43,703 nucleotides of DNA from Actinomycetes bacterium (GTDB lineage Bacteria > Actinomycetota > Coriobacteriia > Coriobacteriales > Eggerthellaceae). Numbering within the stretch: the first letter of the stretch is position 1; every line of letters starts with the position of its first letter. The notes under the pieces were generated by a model, which had not been told where the DNA came from, searched no databases, and saw nothing but the letters and a program-made list of their open reading frames with translations. Position numbers and translations under genes: made by a program. Positions 33,318 through 41,713 of this stretch are shown here, piece after piece. Location: positions 1-43,703 of the forward strand of contig JAEZDJ010000061.1 in NCBI GenBank assembly GCA_023429565.1. Reading direction: 5' to 3'.

Positions 33318-34526
33318 GTGAAAACTGTTGCTATCATCGGCACATTCGACACCAAAGGCGAGGAATTCGCCTACGTGAAGACCCGTTTTGAGGAGCTCGG
33401 CCTCAAAACGCTCACCATCCATTGCGGCGTGTTTGACCCGCAGACTGCTCCCGACGTGTCCAACACGGAGGTGGCCGCCGCCATCGACATCGACATGTCG
33501 GTCATCGTCGAGAAGAAGGATCGGGCCTTCGCCACCGAAACCATGACACGCGGCCTTGCGAAGCTGCTGCCAAGCCTCTATGCCAACGGACGCTTCGACG
33601 GCGTGTTCTCCATGGGCGGTTCGGGGGGCACCACCATTGCCACGGCGGGCATGCGCAAGCTTCCCATCGGCGTGCCTAAGGTCATGGTGTCCACCATGGC
33701 GTCAGGCGACACCTTTCCCTACATTGGCGCTTCGGATATCGCCATGTTTCCCTCTATCGTCGATGTGGCTGGCGTCAACAGCTTCTCGGCCACCATATTC
33801 AACAATGCCGTCGCCGCCATGGCCGGCATGCTGGAACACGAGGCTCCCCGCCGGGAAGACCATCGGCCGCTCGTCGCGGCGACCATGTTTGGAGTCACGA
33901 CTCCGGCGGTCCAGAAAGCCCAGGCATACCTGGAGGATCAGGGATATGAGGTGCTGGTGTTCCATGCGACTGGGACGGGCGGCAGGTGCATGGAGGCTCT
34001 GGTCAACGATGGCTTCATCAAGGGCGTCCTCGATCTGACCACGACCGAGTGGTGCGATGAGATCGTCGGTGGCGTCTTGGCCGCCGGGCCTGATCGCTGT
34101 GCGGCGGCGGCGCTGTGCGGCGTGCCCACCGTTCTGAGCGTGGGCGCGGTTGATATGGTGAACTTTGGGCCCCTTGAAACGGTCCCGCCCGAATTCGCCG
34201 GCAGGAACCTGTACAAGCACAATCCCACAGTCACCCTCATGCGTACCACGTCGGAAGAGAATCGCCTGGTGGCCGAAGCAATCGCTTCGAAAGTCAACCT
34301 GTCGACCGGTCCTTGCACGGTCATGTTGTCGCTTAAGGGCGTGTCGATGATCGATGCTGAGGGGCAGCCATTCTACGGTCCCGAAGAGGATGAAGTGCTC
34401 TTTTCCACATTGGAGGAGTGCATTTTGCCTGACGTGGTCGAGATAGTGAAGATGGACGCTCACATCAACGATGACGAATTTGCTGTCGCTGCGGCGCAGA
34501 AACTCGTTGACCTCATGCGGGCGTAA
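33318..34526 (+). CDS. Tm-1-like ATP-binding domain protein (UPF0261)
   Basis: A 402-residue protein of the UPF0261 family, related to the ATP-binding domain of the tomato Tm-1 resistance protein. Characteristic segments are AIIGTFDTKGEEFAYV at the N-terminus, MGGSGGTTIATAGMR, the VPKVMVSTMASGD region, and FHATGTGGRCMEALV. The bacterial function is not established. The GTG start at 33318 has AGGAGG 5 bases upstream. The next gene encodes the TIM-barrel protein that is often encoded beside, or fused to, this family, so the two likely act together. A weak TTGCAC/TACACT promoter candidate lies at 33257-33285. Confidence 0.92.
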   Translation: MKTVAIIGTFDTKGEEFAYVKTRFEELGLKTLTIHCGVFDPQTAPDVSNTEVAAAIDIDMSVIVEKKDRAFATETMTRGLAKLLPSLYANGRFDGVFSMGGSGGTTIATAGMRKLPIGVPKVMVSTMASGDTFPYIGASDIAMFPSIVDVAGVNSFSATIFNNAVAAMAGMLEHEAPRREDHRPLVAATMFGVTTPAVQKAQAYLEDQGYEVLVFHATGTGGRCMEALVNDGFIKGVLDLTTTEWCDEIVGGVLAAGPDRCAAAALCGVPTVLSVGAVDMVNFGPLETVPPEFAGRNLYKHNPTVTLMRTTSEENRLVAEAIASKVNLSTGPCTVMLSLKGVSMIDAEGQPFYGPEEDEVLFSTLEECILPDVVEIVKMDAHINDDEFAVAAAQKLVDLMRA

Positions 34527-34565
34527 ATCGGATAAAACAGTTCATCGCAAGAAAAGGAGAAACAC

Positions 34566-35396
34566 ATGCTCGAACTTTCCCGCGCAGAAATCCTTGATCG
34601 CTTCCGTGCGTCGCTTGCTCAAGGCAACATCCTCTTGGGCGTCGGTGCTGGAACCGGCATCACGGCAAAGTCGTCGGAAGCGGGCGGTGCCGACATCTTC
34701 GTCATCTACAATTCGGGACGCTTTCGCATGGCGGGCCGCGGCTCGCTTGCGGGCCTGCTGTCCTATGGCGATGCGAACCAGATTGTGGTTGAGATGGGCT
34801 CCGAGGTCCTGCCTGTGGTCAAGGACACTCCGGTGCTGGCTGGCGTGTGCGGCACGGATCCGTTCCGCGTGATGAAGAAGTATCTGAAAGAACTCAAGGA
34901 TCAGGGCTTCAACGGGGTGCAGAACTTCCCGACCGTCGGCCTCATCGACGGCGTGTTCCGTCAGAATCTGGAGGAGACGGGCATGGGATACGGGCTTGAG
35001 GTCGACATGATAGCGGAGGCGCACAAGCTCGACATGCTCACCTGTCCCTATGTGTTTGACGAGGAGCAGGCCCTGGCCATGACTAAAGCGGGTGCGGACA
35101 TCATCGTCGCCCACATGGGGCTGACGACCGGAGGCACCATTGGGGCCGAGACCGCACGCACGCTTGACGACTGTGCCGCAATCATCTCGGGCATCGTGGA
35201 CGTGGTCAAGGGCGAGAACCCCGATGCGCTGGTCATCTGCCATGGCGGTCCCATCGCCGAGCCGCAGGACGCAGCTTACGTCATCGAACACGTGCCGGGC
35301 ATCGACGGGTTCTTTGGCGCGACGTCCATCGAGCGCCTGGCTGCCGAGCGCGGCATCAAGGCTCAGACGGAGGCCTTCAAGGCCATCAGAAGGTAA
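34566..35396 (+). CDS. Phosphoenolpyruvate hydrolase-like TIM-barrel protein
   Basis: A 276-residue protein of the family labelled 'phosphoenolpyruvate hydrolase' (PEP mutase/isocitrate-lyase-like barrel). Recognisable segments are LLGVGAGTGITAKSSEAGGADIFVIYNSGRFRMAGRGSLAG, NFPTVGLIDG, and AHMGLTTGGTIGA. The label comes from fold similarity; a physiological reaction is not established. It follows the Tm-1-like gene by 39 bases with AAAAGGAG before the ATG, and is closed by a strong stem-loop 9 bases after the stop, so the two genes form a complete operon unit. Confidence 0.9.
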   Translation: MLELSRAEILDRFRASLAQGNILLGVGAGTGITAKSSEAGGADIFVIYNSGRFRMAGRGSLAGLLSYGDANQIVVEMGSEVLPVVKDTPVLAGVCGTDPFRVMKKYLKELKDQGFNGVQNFPTVGLIDGVFRQNLEETGMGYGLEVDMIAEAHKLDMLTCPYVFDEEQALAMTKAGADIIVAHMGLTTGGTIGAETARTLDDCAAIISGIVDVVKGENPDALVICHGGPIAEPQDAAYVIEHVPGIDGFFGATSIERLAAERGIKAQTEAFKAIRR

Positions 35397-35405
35397 TTGC
35401 CTCAT

Positions 35406-35439
35406 GCCGTCCCTGCGCCTGGGGAAGCGCAGGGACGGC
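35406..35439 (+). terminator. Terminator of the Tm-1/PEP-hydrolase pair
   Basis: Perfect 13-base arms (35406-35418 and 35427-35439) with an 8-base loop start 10 bases after the stop codon. A long T run is missing. Confidence 0.7.
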
Positions 35440-35799
35440 GCTTGCTGTTCCCCCTTGTGTCCCTCGTGCTGGCTTGTGTGCCGAGACCCCTCGAAAGCGG
35501 GGCAACCGATTCCCAGGCGAGGGAGGTCGCAGCGAAGGCCGGAAATTTTGACCACCAGCCAAAGCGCTATGGGCAACCCGTGCGGAAACGCCGAGATTTT
35601 GGTCCGCCGGGGTCGATTGTGAGATCATGGGAGCAGAGGGGCCGCAGGGTGTGGATGGACTGCGCGCTGGCCCCAGCTTTCCCTTGGGCGCGCGTCGAGC
35701 GCCTCGGCCGCATAAGGGAGCGCGACTTGGATGCGTGTCGATCACGCGTCGCGAGGACGGCGGTATTCTCTGCCGCGAAACGAAGGAAGGACTGGCGCA
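35440..35799. other. Gene-free stretch before the membrane microprotein
   Basis: No gene is supported on either strand. The open frames here have no ribosome site and no recognisable content. If the downstream microprotein is the tail of a former surface protein, its missing body would have been here, but no frame continues into it. Confidence 0.45.
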
Positions 35800-35931
35800 A
35801 TGGATGGAATCGGTTTGCTTGCACGCACGGGTGACGGCATGGTGCCGCTTGTCATTACCATTGTCGTCATAGCCGTTGTGGCGATTGCCGCGGGCATCGC
35901 CGCTTTCGCCCTCATGCGGCGAAAGCGCTAG
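35800..35931 (+). CDS. 43-residue membrane microprotein resembling an orphan sortase signal
   Basis: ATG at 35800, with GAAGGAAGG 8-10 bases upstream, opens 43 codons: a short head MDGIGLLARTGDG, one 22-residue hydrophobic helix, and RRKR at the end. LARTGD, a helix and a basic tail is the order of a cell-wall sorting signal of the LPxTG/LAxTG type, but no exported domain or signal peptide precedes it. It may instead be an ordinary single-helix small protein. Its stop lies 11 bases before rsmI, so both are probably cotranscribed. Confidence 0.55.
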   Translation: MDGIGLLARTGDGMVPLVITIVVIAVVAIAAGIAAFALMRRKR

Positions 35932-35942
35932 GACGGTCAGGC

Positions 35943-36794
35943 ATGGACGAGGGGAAGTTGGTCGTCTGCCCGACTCCGCTGGGGAATTTGGGCGACATGA
36001 CCGAACGTGCGCTCGCCTCATTGCGCGCGGCCGATGCGGTATGCGCAGAAGACACCCGCGTCACGGGCAGGCTGCTGGCGGCATTCGGCATTGAAAAACG
36101 GATCGAGCGGCTTGACGAGGCGCTTGTCGGCGAGCGTGCGGCCTCTATCGTTGAGCGTGTGGCCGCCGGCGAGACGATTGCCTACTGCACCGATGCCGGC
36201 ATGCCTGGCGTGTCCGATCCGGGGCTGCGCCTCGTCCGTGCGGCACGGGAGGCAGGGGTTGCGGTCGAGGTTTTGCCGGGACCGACCGCGGTGGCAACGG
36301 CCTATGTCACCAGCGGGTGCGTCAACCCCCGCTTTTATTTCGGCGGATTCTTTCCTCGCAAGGACCTAGAACGTCGTGCGCTGCTGGCATCGCTGGCCCC
36401 TCTTGACTCGGCGCTCATCTTCTACGAAAGTCCCCACCGGCTGGTTTCCGCGCTTGGTGCCATAGCGGAAGTTTTTCCCCAGCGTGAGGTTACGGTATGC
36501 CGCGAACTGACGAAGCTCCACGAAGAAGTTGCACGTGGTCTCACGGCTGATATCCGAGACCTGTTTTCCGAACGTGCCGAAGCGGGAAGCATCAAGGGCG
36601 AGGTGGTTCTCGTCATCGAGGGGCCCAGCCCCTTGGAGGAGCAGAGCGCCGAACTCGATGCCGAGAGCGCCGCCCTCGTCCGCGCGGCTGAACTCAAGGC
36701 GGCCGGCCGCACGAAGCGCGATGTCGCACGTGTTCTGGTTGAGAAATATGGCATCGCCCGCAACGTCGCGTACGACCTCGCCCTCAAGGCATGA
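35943..36794 (+). CDS. rsmI: 16S rRNA (cytidine(1402)-2'-O)-methyltransferase
   Basis: RsmI methylates the ribose of C1402 in the decoding centre. The 283-residue protein has the tetrapyrrole-methylase fold with VVCPTPLGNLGDMTERAL at the N-terminus, AEDTRVTGRLL, YCTDAGMPGVSDPG, and the FYESPHRL segment, all standard for RsmI. A short C-terminal helical domain (DVARVLVEKYGIARNVAYDLAL) follows. The start at 35943 is fixed by family similarity. Length is normal. Confidence 0.95.
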   Translation: MDEGKLVVCPTPLGNLGDMTERALASLRAADAVCAEDTRVTGRLLAAFGIEKRIERLDEALVGERAASIVERVAAGETIAYCTDAGMPGVSDPGLRLVRAAREAGVAVEVLPGPTAVATAYVTSGCVNPRFYFGGFFPRKDLERRALLASLAPLDSALIFYESPHRLVSALGAIAEVFPQREVTVCRELTKLHEEVARGLTADIRDLFSERAEAGSIKGEVVLVIEGPSPLEEQSAELDAESAALVRAAELKAAGRTKRDVARVLVEKYGIARNVAYDLALKA

Positions 36795-36972
36795 GAAGCG
36801 GAGGCGGGAGAGCGGCGTCAGGTTTGGGACGGCGTCTCCTCGAATGCGTTCCGTGCCAGCCCCTGGGTTCGGCGCTCGACGTGCAGGACGAATCCAGGCG
36901 CAGGGAGAAAGTGGGCGAAGTGGCGGAACCAGGCAGGTGCACGATGCGTGAACGATGCATGAGGACGGTCCG

Positions 36973-37668
36973 ATGAAAGGGATTGGAAGCGGCAATGAGG
37001 CTGGGTCCAGCAGGGGGTCCGCAAAAGGCGACGCGATGGAGGAGGCAGCCGGGCACGTGAAAGATCTCGCGGCGAAGAAGCGTGCCGGCGCAAGGAAAAA
37101 TCGAAGTCGGCCAAAGTCGCTCCCGCCGCGAGAACTGACGGTGGACGGCTTGACCGTGCTGTTGCGCCGCAAACGCATCAAGAACATCAACCTGCGCATC
37201 AAGCCGCCCGATGGACGGGTCGAGGTGTCCGTTCCTCTTCAGGTGATCGAGGGGGACATCGTGCGTCTCGTCCGCGAACGGCGTCGCTGGATTGACGAGA
37301 AGCGGGCTGAAGTGGCATCTTCGCCCACAGCTGTCGCGTCTTTGGCTACCCCGGAGGAGGTGTCGGAATGGCGCACGGTCGTTGAGGCATGCGTCCCCTC
37401 TTTGGTGCAGCGCTGGGAGCCGGTTCTTGGCGTGAAGGCCGGCAAGCTGGTGTACCGCAACATGACCAGCCGTTGGGGCAGCTGCCAACCGGCAACGGGC
37501 CGCATCTGCATCAATGTTCGCCTGGCCCTCTATCCGCCCGCGTGCTTGGAGTACGTCGTCGTGCATGAGCTGTGCCATCTCATCGAACGAGGCCACGGTC
37601 CTCGCTTCAAGGCCCTGCTCGACGAGTGCCTGCCCGATTGGCGGGAACGTCGCTCGAAGCTGCGCTAG
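36973..37668 (+). CDS. YgjP/DUF45-type zinc metallopeptidase
   Basis: A 231-residue protein of the YgjP-like family (WLM/SprT-related gluzincin fold). It shows LRRKRIKNINLRIKPPDGRVEVSVP, the TSRWGSC motif and the zinc site HELCHLIERGHGPRFKALL. The first 55 residues are basic and disordered-looking. The start is uncertain: ATG 36973 has GAGGACGG 4 bases upstream, ATG 36955 has nothing, and ATG 37036 is also possible. Substrate unknown. It follows rsmI after about 180 bases that hold no gene. Confidence 0.85.
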   Translation: MKGIGSGNEAGSSRGSAKGDAMEEAAGHVKDLAAKKRAGARKNRSRPKSLPPRELTVDGLTVLLRRKRIKNINLRIKPPDGRVEVSVPLQVIEGDIVRLVRERRRWIDEKRAEVASSPTAVASLATPEEVSEWRTVVEACVPSLVQRWEPVLGVKAGKLVYRNMTSRWGSCQPATGRICINVRLALYPPACLEYVVVHELCHLIERGHGPRFKALLDECLPDWRERRSKLR

Positions 37669-38254
37669 AGGAAGTGGACTCACGGACGCTGTGCGGTAGA
37701 GTTGCGCCGAGGGGCTGTGTCGCTGACGCGAGCTTTGATCGAGACGTCTCGCACGGTGCCCAGGCCCTGATCGGGACGGGGCGATTCAATGCCCCCGTTG
37801 CTCCGCCTTGTGATTCGTTCGTGCGCTCCACCGGCGCATTTGTCCCGACCTTTTCCTTGGCTGGCCTTCTGCTTGCGCCTGATCCAGGACGGCCTTTTCA
37901 TCGCTGGACTCTCGCCTTGTGCCTCCCCCCTTCCTTCGGATTGGTGAAAGTCGGCCTCTATGTGTAGTTCTACAGAAAGATGCTATGCTGAGAAATCTCT
38001 GAGCTGGTCTTTTTGCCGGCGTCGCAGGGCGGCTGCCGACAAAGTTGCCCATTTCTCCCGATTTTTTCCAATCCGGCATGATTCGCAAGGGGATACGCAA
38101 CGAATCGGGGATTGGGGATCCGGGGGGGTCCTCCCCTTCGAGGGGTCTGCCGGCCCCGCCTGCGCTTTTCCCAAGGCGTTGCCTTCGCTATCCGGATAAA
38201 CGCCTTGTGCACGTTTTCCGCAGTCCGTGACGGGTTCCTCGACCGACTGCTACC
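37669..38254. other. 586-base gene-free region upstream of the MFS gene
   Basis: No convincing gene on either strand. Structure seen: AAGGCGTT (38173-38180) with AACGCCTT (38199-38206) around an 18-base loop, and a G-rich block followed by GGCCCC near 38110-38160. It may be a long 5' leader or hold a small RNA; I recognise no known RNA family in it. Confidence 0.4.
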
Positions 38255-39679
38255 ATGGAGGACATGGAACAGGTAAAAACGGACGATCAGACGGATTCTG
38301 ACGCAATGCCCAAGCGGCGTCGTGTCGTTGTGCTCGCGGTGATGATGGCGGGAACGACGGCGGCCTGCATCTCTCAGAGCATGATGATAGCGGCGCTGCC
38401 AACCATCATGGTGCAATATGGCGTCGATGCCACCCTCGGGCAGCTCCTCACCACCTCATACATATTCATGTTGGGCCTCATCTCTGCCATGACGGCGTTC
38501 CTCGTGCGCCGTGTCAACACGAAAACCCTGTTCATAATTGCCATGATCTGCTTTGTCGTGGGATGCGCCGCCGCCTTGGTGGCCCCCAACTATCCCTTGC
38601 TGCTTGCTTCGCGGCTTTTGCAGGCGGGTGGCGCTGGCATTTGCCTGCCGCTTATCCAGGTGGTTGCCCTCTCGGTGTATCCCAAGAGTCAATATGGGCG
38701 GGCAATGGGCCTCGTTGGGGTCATCATCGGATTCGCCCCAGCCATCGGTCCCGCCCTTTCGGGATTCATGATCGATTGGTGGGGGTGGCATTCGGTGTTT
38801 GTCGCCCTTGGATCGATAGCTGCCGTCGTGGTGGTTCTCTCGTTTTTCACGTTGTCGGATGTGGTCAAGGACGATGGCGACCATGAACGGTTCGATGTCG
38901 TTTCGGGCCTGTTGTACACGGTTGGGTTCTGCTGCGTCATGGGAGGCGTGACTCTTGCGGAGTCCAGTGGAGGGCTGGCGCTCTCCCTGCTCCTGCTTGC
39001 CGCTGGCGTGGGAGCGCTTGCGGTGTTTTCCGTGCGTCAGCTGAGGATAGAGAGCCCTTTGCTCAAGCTGTCATGCTTTCGGAACAGAACCTTTGCGGTT
39101 GCGACCGTCCTGGTGCTGGTCGCCCAGATGGCCTTCATGGCTGGCGCGATCATGGTCCCCCTGTTCGTCCAGGACGTGCAGGGAAGGGCGGCGGCGGTGT
39201 CGGGGCTCACCATTTTGCCGGGCGCCCTGCTCTTAGGATTCCTGAATCCGCTCACGGGGCGCCTGCTGGACCGTCATGGACCTCGTCCCTTGGTGATTGC
39301 GGGCAGCGCGGTGCTGGTGGTGGGCACGCTGGCCTTCGTCATGTGCGATGCCGACACGCCCGAGTGGGCGATCACGGTGCTCTACGGCATTCGCACCGTG
39401 GGGGTTGCCTGCCTGATGATGCCGATGACCGCATACGGCTGCGCAGCCTTGCCCCTTGAGGATCTGGCGCAAGGCACCGCCATCATCACGTCATTCCGCC
39501 AGATATTCGGCGCCTTGACCTCGTCGGGGCTCATTGCCGTCATGGCGGCGGTGTCGGACAGCCCCATCGGCGTCGACGCCTTTGGCTTCGGAGCGAGCTT
39601 TGAAGTGCAGGCGGCGATCATCGTCGTTGGGTTTGTCGCCGGGATGGTCTTTCTTCCCCGTGCGGCGAAGTTGCACTGA
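38255..39679 (+). CDS. MFS drug-type exporter (DHA2-like)
   Basis: A 474-residue membrane protein with 12-14 hydrophobic helices. The AALPTIMVQYGVDATLGQLLTTSYIFMLG segment and GRAMGLVGVIIGFAPAIGPALSGFM (antiporter motif C region) place it among proton-coupled multidrug exporters of the DHA2 type. Substrate unknown. Two in-frame ATGs (38255, 38264) compete. Neither has a good ribosome site, but GTGACG and TACCAT, 18 bases apart (38227-38256), would start transcription near 38263, so a leaderless mRNA from 38264 is possible. Confidence 0.9.
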   Translation: MEDMEQVKTDDQTDSDAMPKRRRVVVLAVMMAGTTAACISQSMMIAALPTIMVQYGVDATLGQLLTTSYIFMLGLISAMTAFLVRRVNTKTLFIIAMICFVVGCAAALVAPNYPLLLASRLLQAGGAGICLPLIQVVALSVYPKSQYGRAMGLVGVIIGFAPAIGPALSGFMIDWWGWHSVFVALGSIAAVVVVLSFFTLSDVVKDDGDHERFDVVSGLLYTVGFCCVMGGVTLAESSGGLALSLLLLAAGVGALAVFSVRQLRIESPLLKLSCFRNRTFAVATVLVLVAQMAFMAGAIMVPLFVQDVQGRAAAVSGLTILPGALLLGFLNPLTGRLLDRHGPRPLVIAGSAVLVVGTLAFVMCDADTPEWAITVLYGIRTVGVACLMMPMTAYGCAALPLEDLAQGTAIITSFRQIFGALTSSGLIAVMAAVSDSPIGVDAFGFGASFEVQAAIIVVGFVAGMVFLPRAAKLH

Positions 39680-39830
39680 TCGGTTGTAGATGGGGACCTC
39701 GTCTCCCCGACGGCAATAGGTTTTGCCACAGCCACGGGGAGCCATTGCCTCACATGCGTCGGCTCCCGTCTGGTTTTCCTGGCGCGTTCTTTGGCGGTCT
39801 TGGTGCGGGAATAGGGGATTATTCCGCACT

Positions 39831-39865
39831 TTGACGACGCTCAAGATGCCAAGTATACTAGGCAT
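39831..39865 (+). promoter_or_regulatory. Promoter with a palindromic operator over the -10, XRE operon
   Basis: TTGACG (39831-39836) and TATACT (39854-39859) are 17 bases apart, close to consensus. A 20-base palindrome (39846-39865, arms ATGCCAAGTA and TACTAGGCAT, 9 of 10 pairs) is centred on the -10. The XRE protein of this operon is the likely ligand, giving autorepression. Confidence 0.8.
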
Positions 39866-39903
39866 GTGTCAAGAAAACTTGTCATTGCAGAAAGGGGAGC
39901 ATC

Positions 39904-40218
39904 ATGGACCGAGACGAGATACTGAAGAAGAACCGTGAGGACAACAGCTCAATCGACGAGCGGTTCAAGGTCATGCAGCTGCGCATGGGTTGGGTGATGG
40001 GGAGTGCGATGGTGGTGGCGTGGGCGGTCATGTTCGTCTGGGACTCCCTTCATGGCGTCGACACAAAGGCGCTTGGCGTCGTTGCCATGTCAGGCATTGC
40101 CGGCATGGCCTTCTGCCAGTTCTATCAGTTTCGGACAAGAAGCAGCCTCGTGTTTGGAAGCCTGGCTGCGCTTGCCGCCTTCATATGGGCGGTCCAGCAT
40201 ATTCTGGCCACGGCATAG
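39904..40218 (+). CDS. Small three-helix membrane protein paired with an XRE regulator (DUF6442-like)
   Basis: A 104-residue protein with a charged N-terminus (MDRDEILKKNREDNSS) and three hydrophobic helices. The layout matches small membrane proteins often found just upstream of a compact XRE regulator; I recall the label DUF6442 but cannot confirm it. A GAAAGGGGAG site precedes the ATG. The regulator starts 12 bases after the stop, so both share the promoter at 39831. It may sense an envelope or membrane signal and control the regulator's activity, which is an inference from pairing. Confidence 0.8.
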   Translation: MDRDEILKKNREDNSSIDERFKVMQLRMGWVMGSAMVVAWAVMFVWDSLHGVDTKALGVVAMSGIAGMAFCQFYQFRTRSSLVFGSLAALAAFIWAVQHILATA

Positions 40219-40230
40219 GCAGGCGAAACG

Positions 40231-40482
40231 ATGATCAGAATGCCTTCCCTCGGGTTTGACGACGCTCACGGCAACGAAGGCGCCCTAGAGCTGCATAACC
40301 GCCTCAAGCAGGCGCGTGCGGAAGCGGGGCTGTCGCAGATTGAGCTGGCGCGGCTTGTCGGTGTCTCACGCCAGACCATCTCGTCCATCGAAACAGGTCT
40401 CTTCAACCCCACGGCAAAGCTCGCTCTTGTCCTGTGCATCGCGCTCGACAAGAAGTTCGAGGACCTGTTCTACTTCAACTGA
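40231..40482 (+). CDS. XRE-family transcriptional regulator
   Basis: An 83-residue compact regulator whose core is one helix-turn-helix (LKQARAEAGLSQIELARLVGVSRQTISSIETGLFNPTAKLALVLCIALDKKFEDLF). This is the short YozG-like type that works as a dimer without a ligand domain. ATG 40231 is used; ATG 40240 is also possible. It is coexpressed with the small membrane protein and probably binds the palindrome over their common promoter. Confidence 0.9.
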   Translation: MIRMPSLGFDDAHGNEGALELHNRLKQARAEAGLSQIELARLVGVSRQTISSIETGLFNPTAKLALVLCIALDKKFEDLFYFN

Positions 40483-40550
40483 CGCTCCTTCTGGATGCTT
40501 CGTCCCTGCCTGCCATGCAACGGAGATGTGCTCTGGAGGATCTCCGCAGA

Positions 40551-41450
40551 TCAGGATTCATGATGCTGCCGGATATACCCGAGGCAGTAGTCGAAGAACA
40601 TCTGGTCGGCGGCGGGAAGGGGACGCGATGCGGCGCGTGCCACTCCGAACTTCCAATGCGCGCCTTGCAGCGGCAGGCTCACCACCGTGCGATTGTCCTT
40701 GAATAGGGGAAGTTCGGCCAGGTGGCGGGCTGCGAATCCGAGGCCATCGCCTCGCTGAGCGAATTCGAACAGCCGGAATATCTCGGCGGAGGTGAAGATT
40801 TCACCCAGGCTCACTCCCTCTTGCTGGCAGAGCGAAAGCAGATAGTCGTAGCACTTGAACCCTTTCCCGGGCAACGCGATCGACCGTCCGTCGAAGTCGC
40901 GGATGGAGAGGGAGTTCTTGGCGCTGAGGGGATCATTGGCTGACATCCAGAAGTACACCGGTGTCGTATAGAGCTCGGTCGCGATGAATCCCGTGTCATA
41001 AGGTGCGATGGAGAGAATGACGCTGTAGCTTCCTTTCCGCAGGCCCTCGTCGCACATGAAGTCGTTCACCTCGTCATAGTGCAGCCGAATGTGAGGATAG
41101 CGGTCGCGGAAGCCGGCGAGGAAATCGGGCCCAAGATAGCCCAGTATTCCCAAAGAGATTCCCACCCGCACCTCGTGCTGCTCATAGGCTCGGATCCGGT
41201 TGAACGATTCCTGGAGGATGGAGAATCCGGCATCGAATCGATTGACGAAGCGGAGGAGCTCGTCGGCGTAGGAGGTGGGGACCAACTCGCCGTTCTTGTC
41301 GGTCTCGAACAGGATCACTTTCAATTCGGTCTCGAGCGAATGGACCGATTTCGCCACTCCTTGCGGAGACATGGGTATCTGTTTGGCGGCTGCTGAAAAG
41401 CTGCGCATCTGATACGCGAGTGCGAAATATCTCAGTTGCTCCGTATACAT
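40551..41450 (-). CDS. LysR-family transcriptional regulator
   Basis: A 299-residue LysR protein: N-terminal winged helix (about 1-60, MYTEQLRYFALAYQMRSFSAAAKQIPMSPQGVAKSVHSLE) and a periplasmic-binding-type ligand domain (about 90-295). The start at 41450 has GGGAGG 4-5 bases upstream; the longer frame lacks support. It is divergent from a Tat-exported flavin reductase gene, the usual arrangement of a LysR protein and its target, and a 33-base palindrome lies between them. The ligand is likely the reductase substrate, which is unknown. Confidence 0.93.
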   Translation of the reverse strand: MYTEQLRYFALAYQMRSFSAAAKQIPMSPQGVAKSVHSLETELKVILFETDKNGELVPTSYADELLRFVNRFDAGFSILQESFNRIRAYEQHEVRVGISLGILGYLGPDFLAGFRDRYPHIRLHYDEVNDFMCDEGLRKGSYSVILSIAPYDTGFIATELYTTPVYFWMSANDPLSAKNSLSIRDFDGRSIALPGKGFKCYDYLLSLCQQEGVSLGEIFTSAEIFRLFEFAQRGDGLGFAARHLAELPLFKDNRTVVSLPLQGAHWKFGVARAASRPLPAADQMFFDYCLGYIRQHHES

Positions 41451-41581
41451 CGGGCCTCCCTTGGGCCGGGTGCATGAAGAATCAGACCGAGTCCCGTGAG
41501 GGCGTGCGGTATCCCCAAAACACTCAAGCCGACCGTTTCCCCTTTGGCCCATTGTACTCGCTCGCAGCCTAACAGGCGAAA

Positions 41582-41614
41582 CAACTAGAGGTTTCAAGCT
41601 GAAACCTCTAGTTG
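41582..41614. promoter_or_regulatory. 33-base palindrome between LysR and reductase genes
   Basis: Perfect 15-base arms (41582-41596 and 41600-41614) around AGC; the core of each arm is ACTAGAGGTTTC or its complement. It lies 131 bases from the LysR start and 99 bases from the reductase start. It could be the LysR operator or a very stable hairpin in the divergent leader. Confidence 0.65.
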
Positions 41615-41713
41615 GAGGCGAGTTTATTGATCTGTGGGCTGTCGGAGCATACGATGCGGCGGACAAAGGGCGGTGAGGGCCGCCCGAACGGGGATTCAAG
41701 GAAGGGAAGTGCC

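Noticed and set aside
37669..37970. RNase P RNA or another housekeeping RNA
   Set aside because: The opening GAGGAAGT resembles the start of RNase P RNA, but the conserved segments that should follow are absent.
39830..40269. 14-base direct repeat TTTGACGACGCTCA at 39830 and 40256
   Set aside because: One copy is in a promoter and the other in the XRE coding sequence; no third copy or shared context, so chance is likely.
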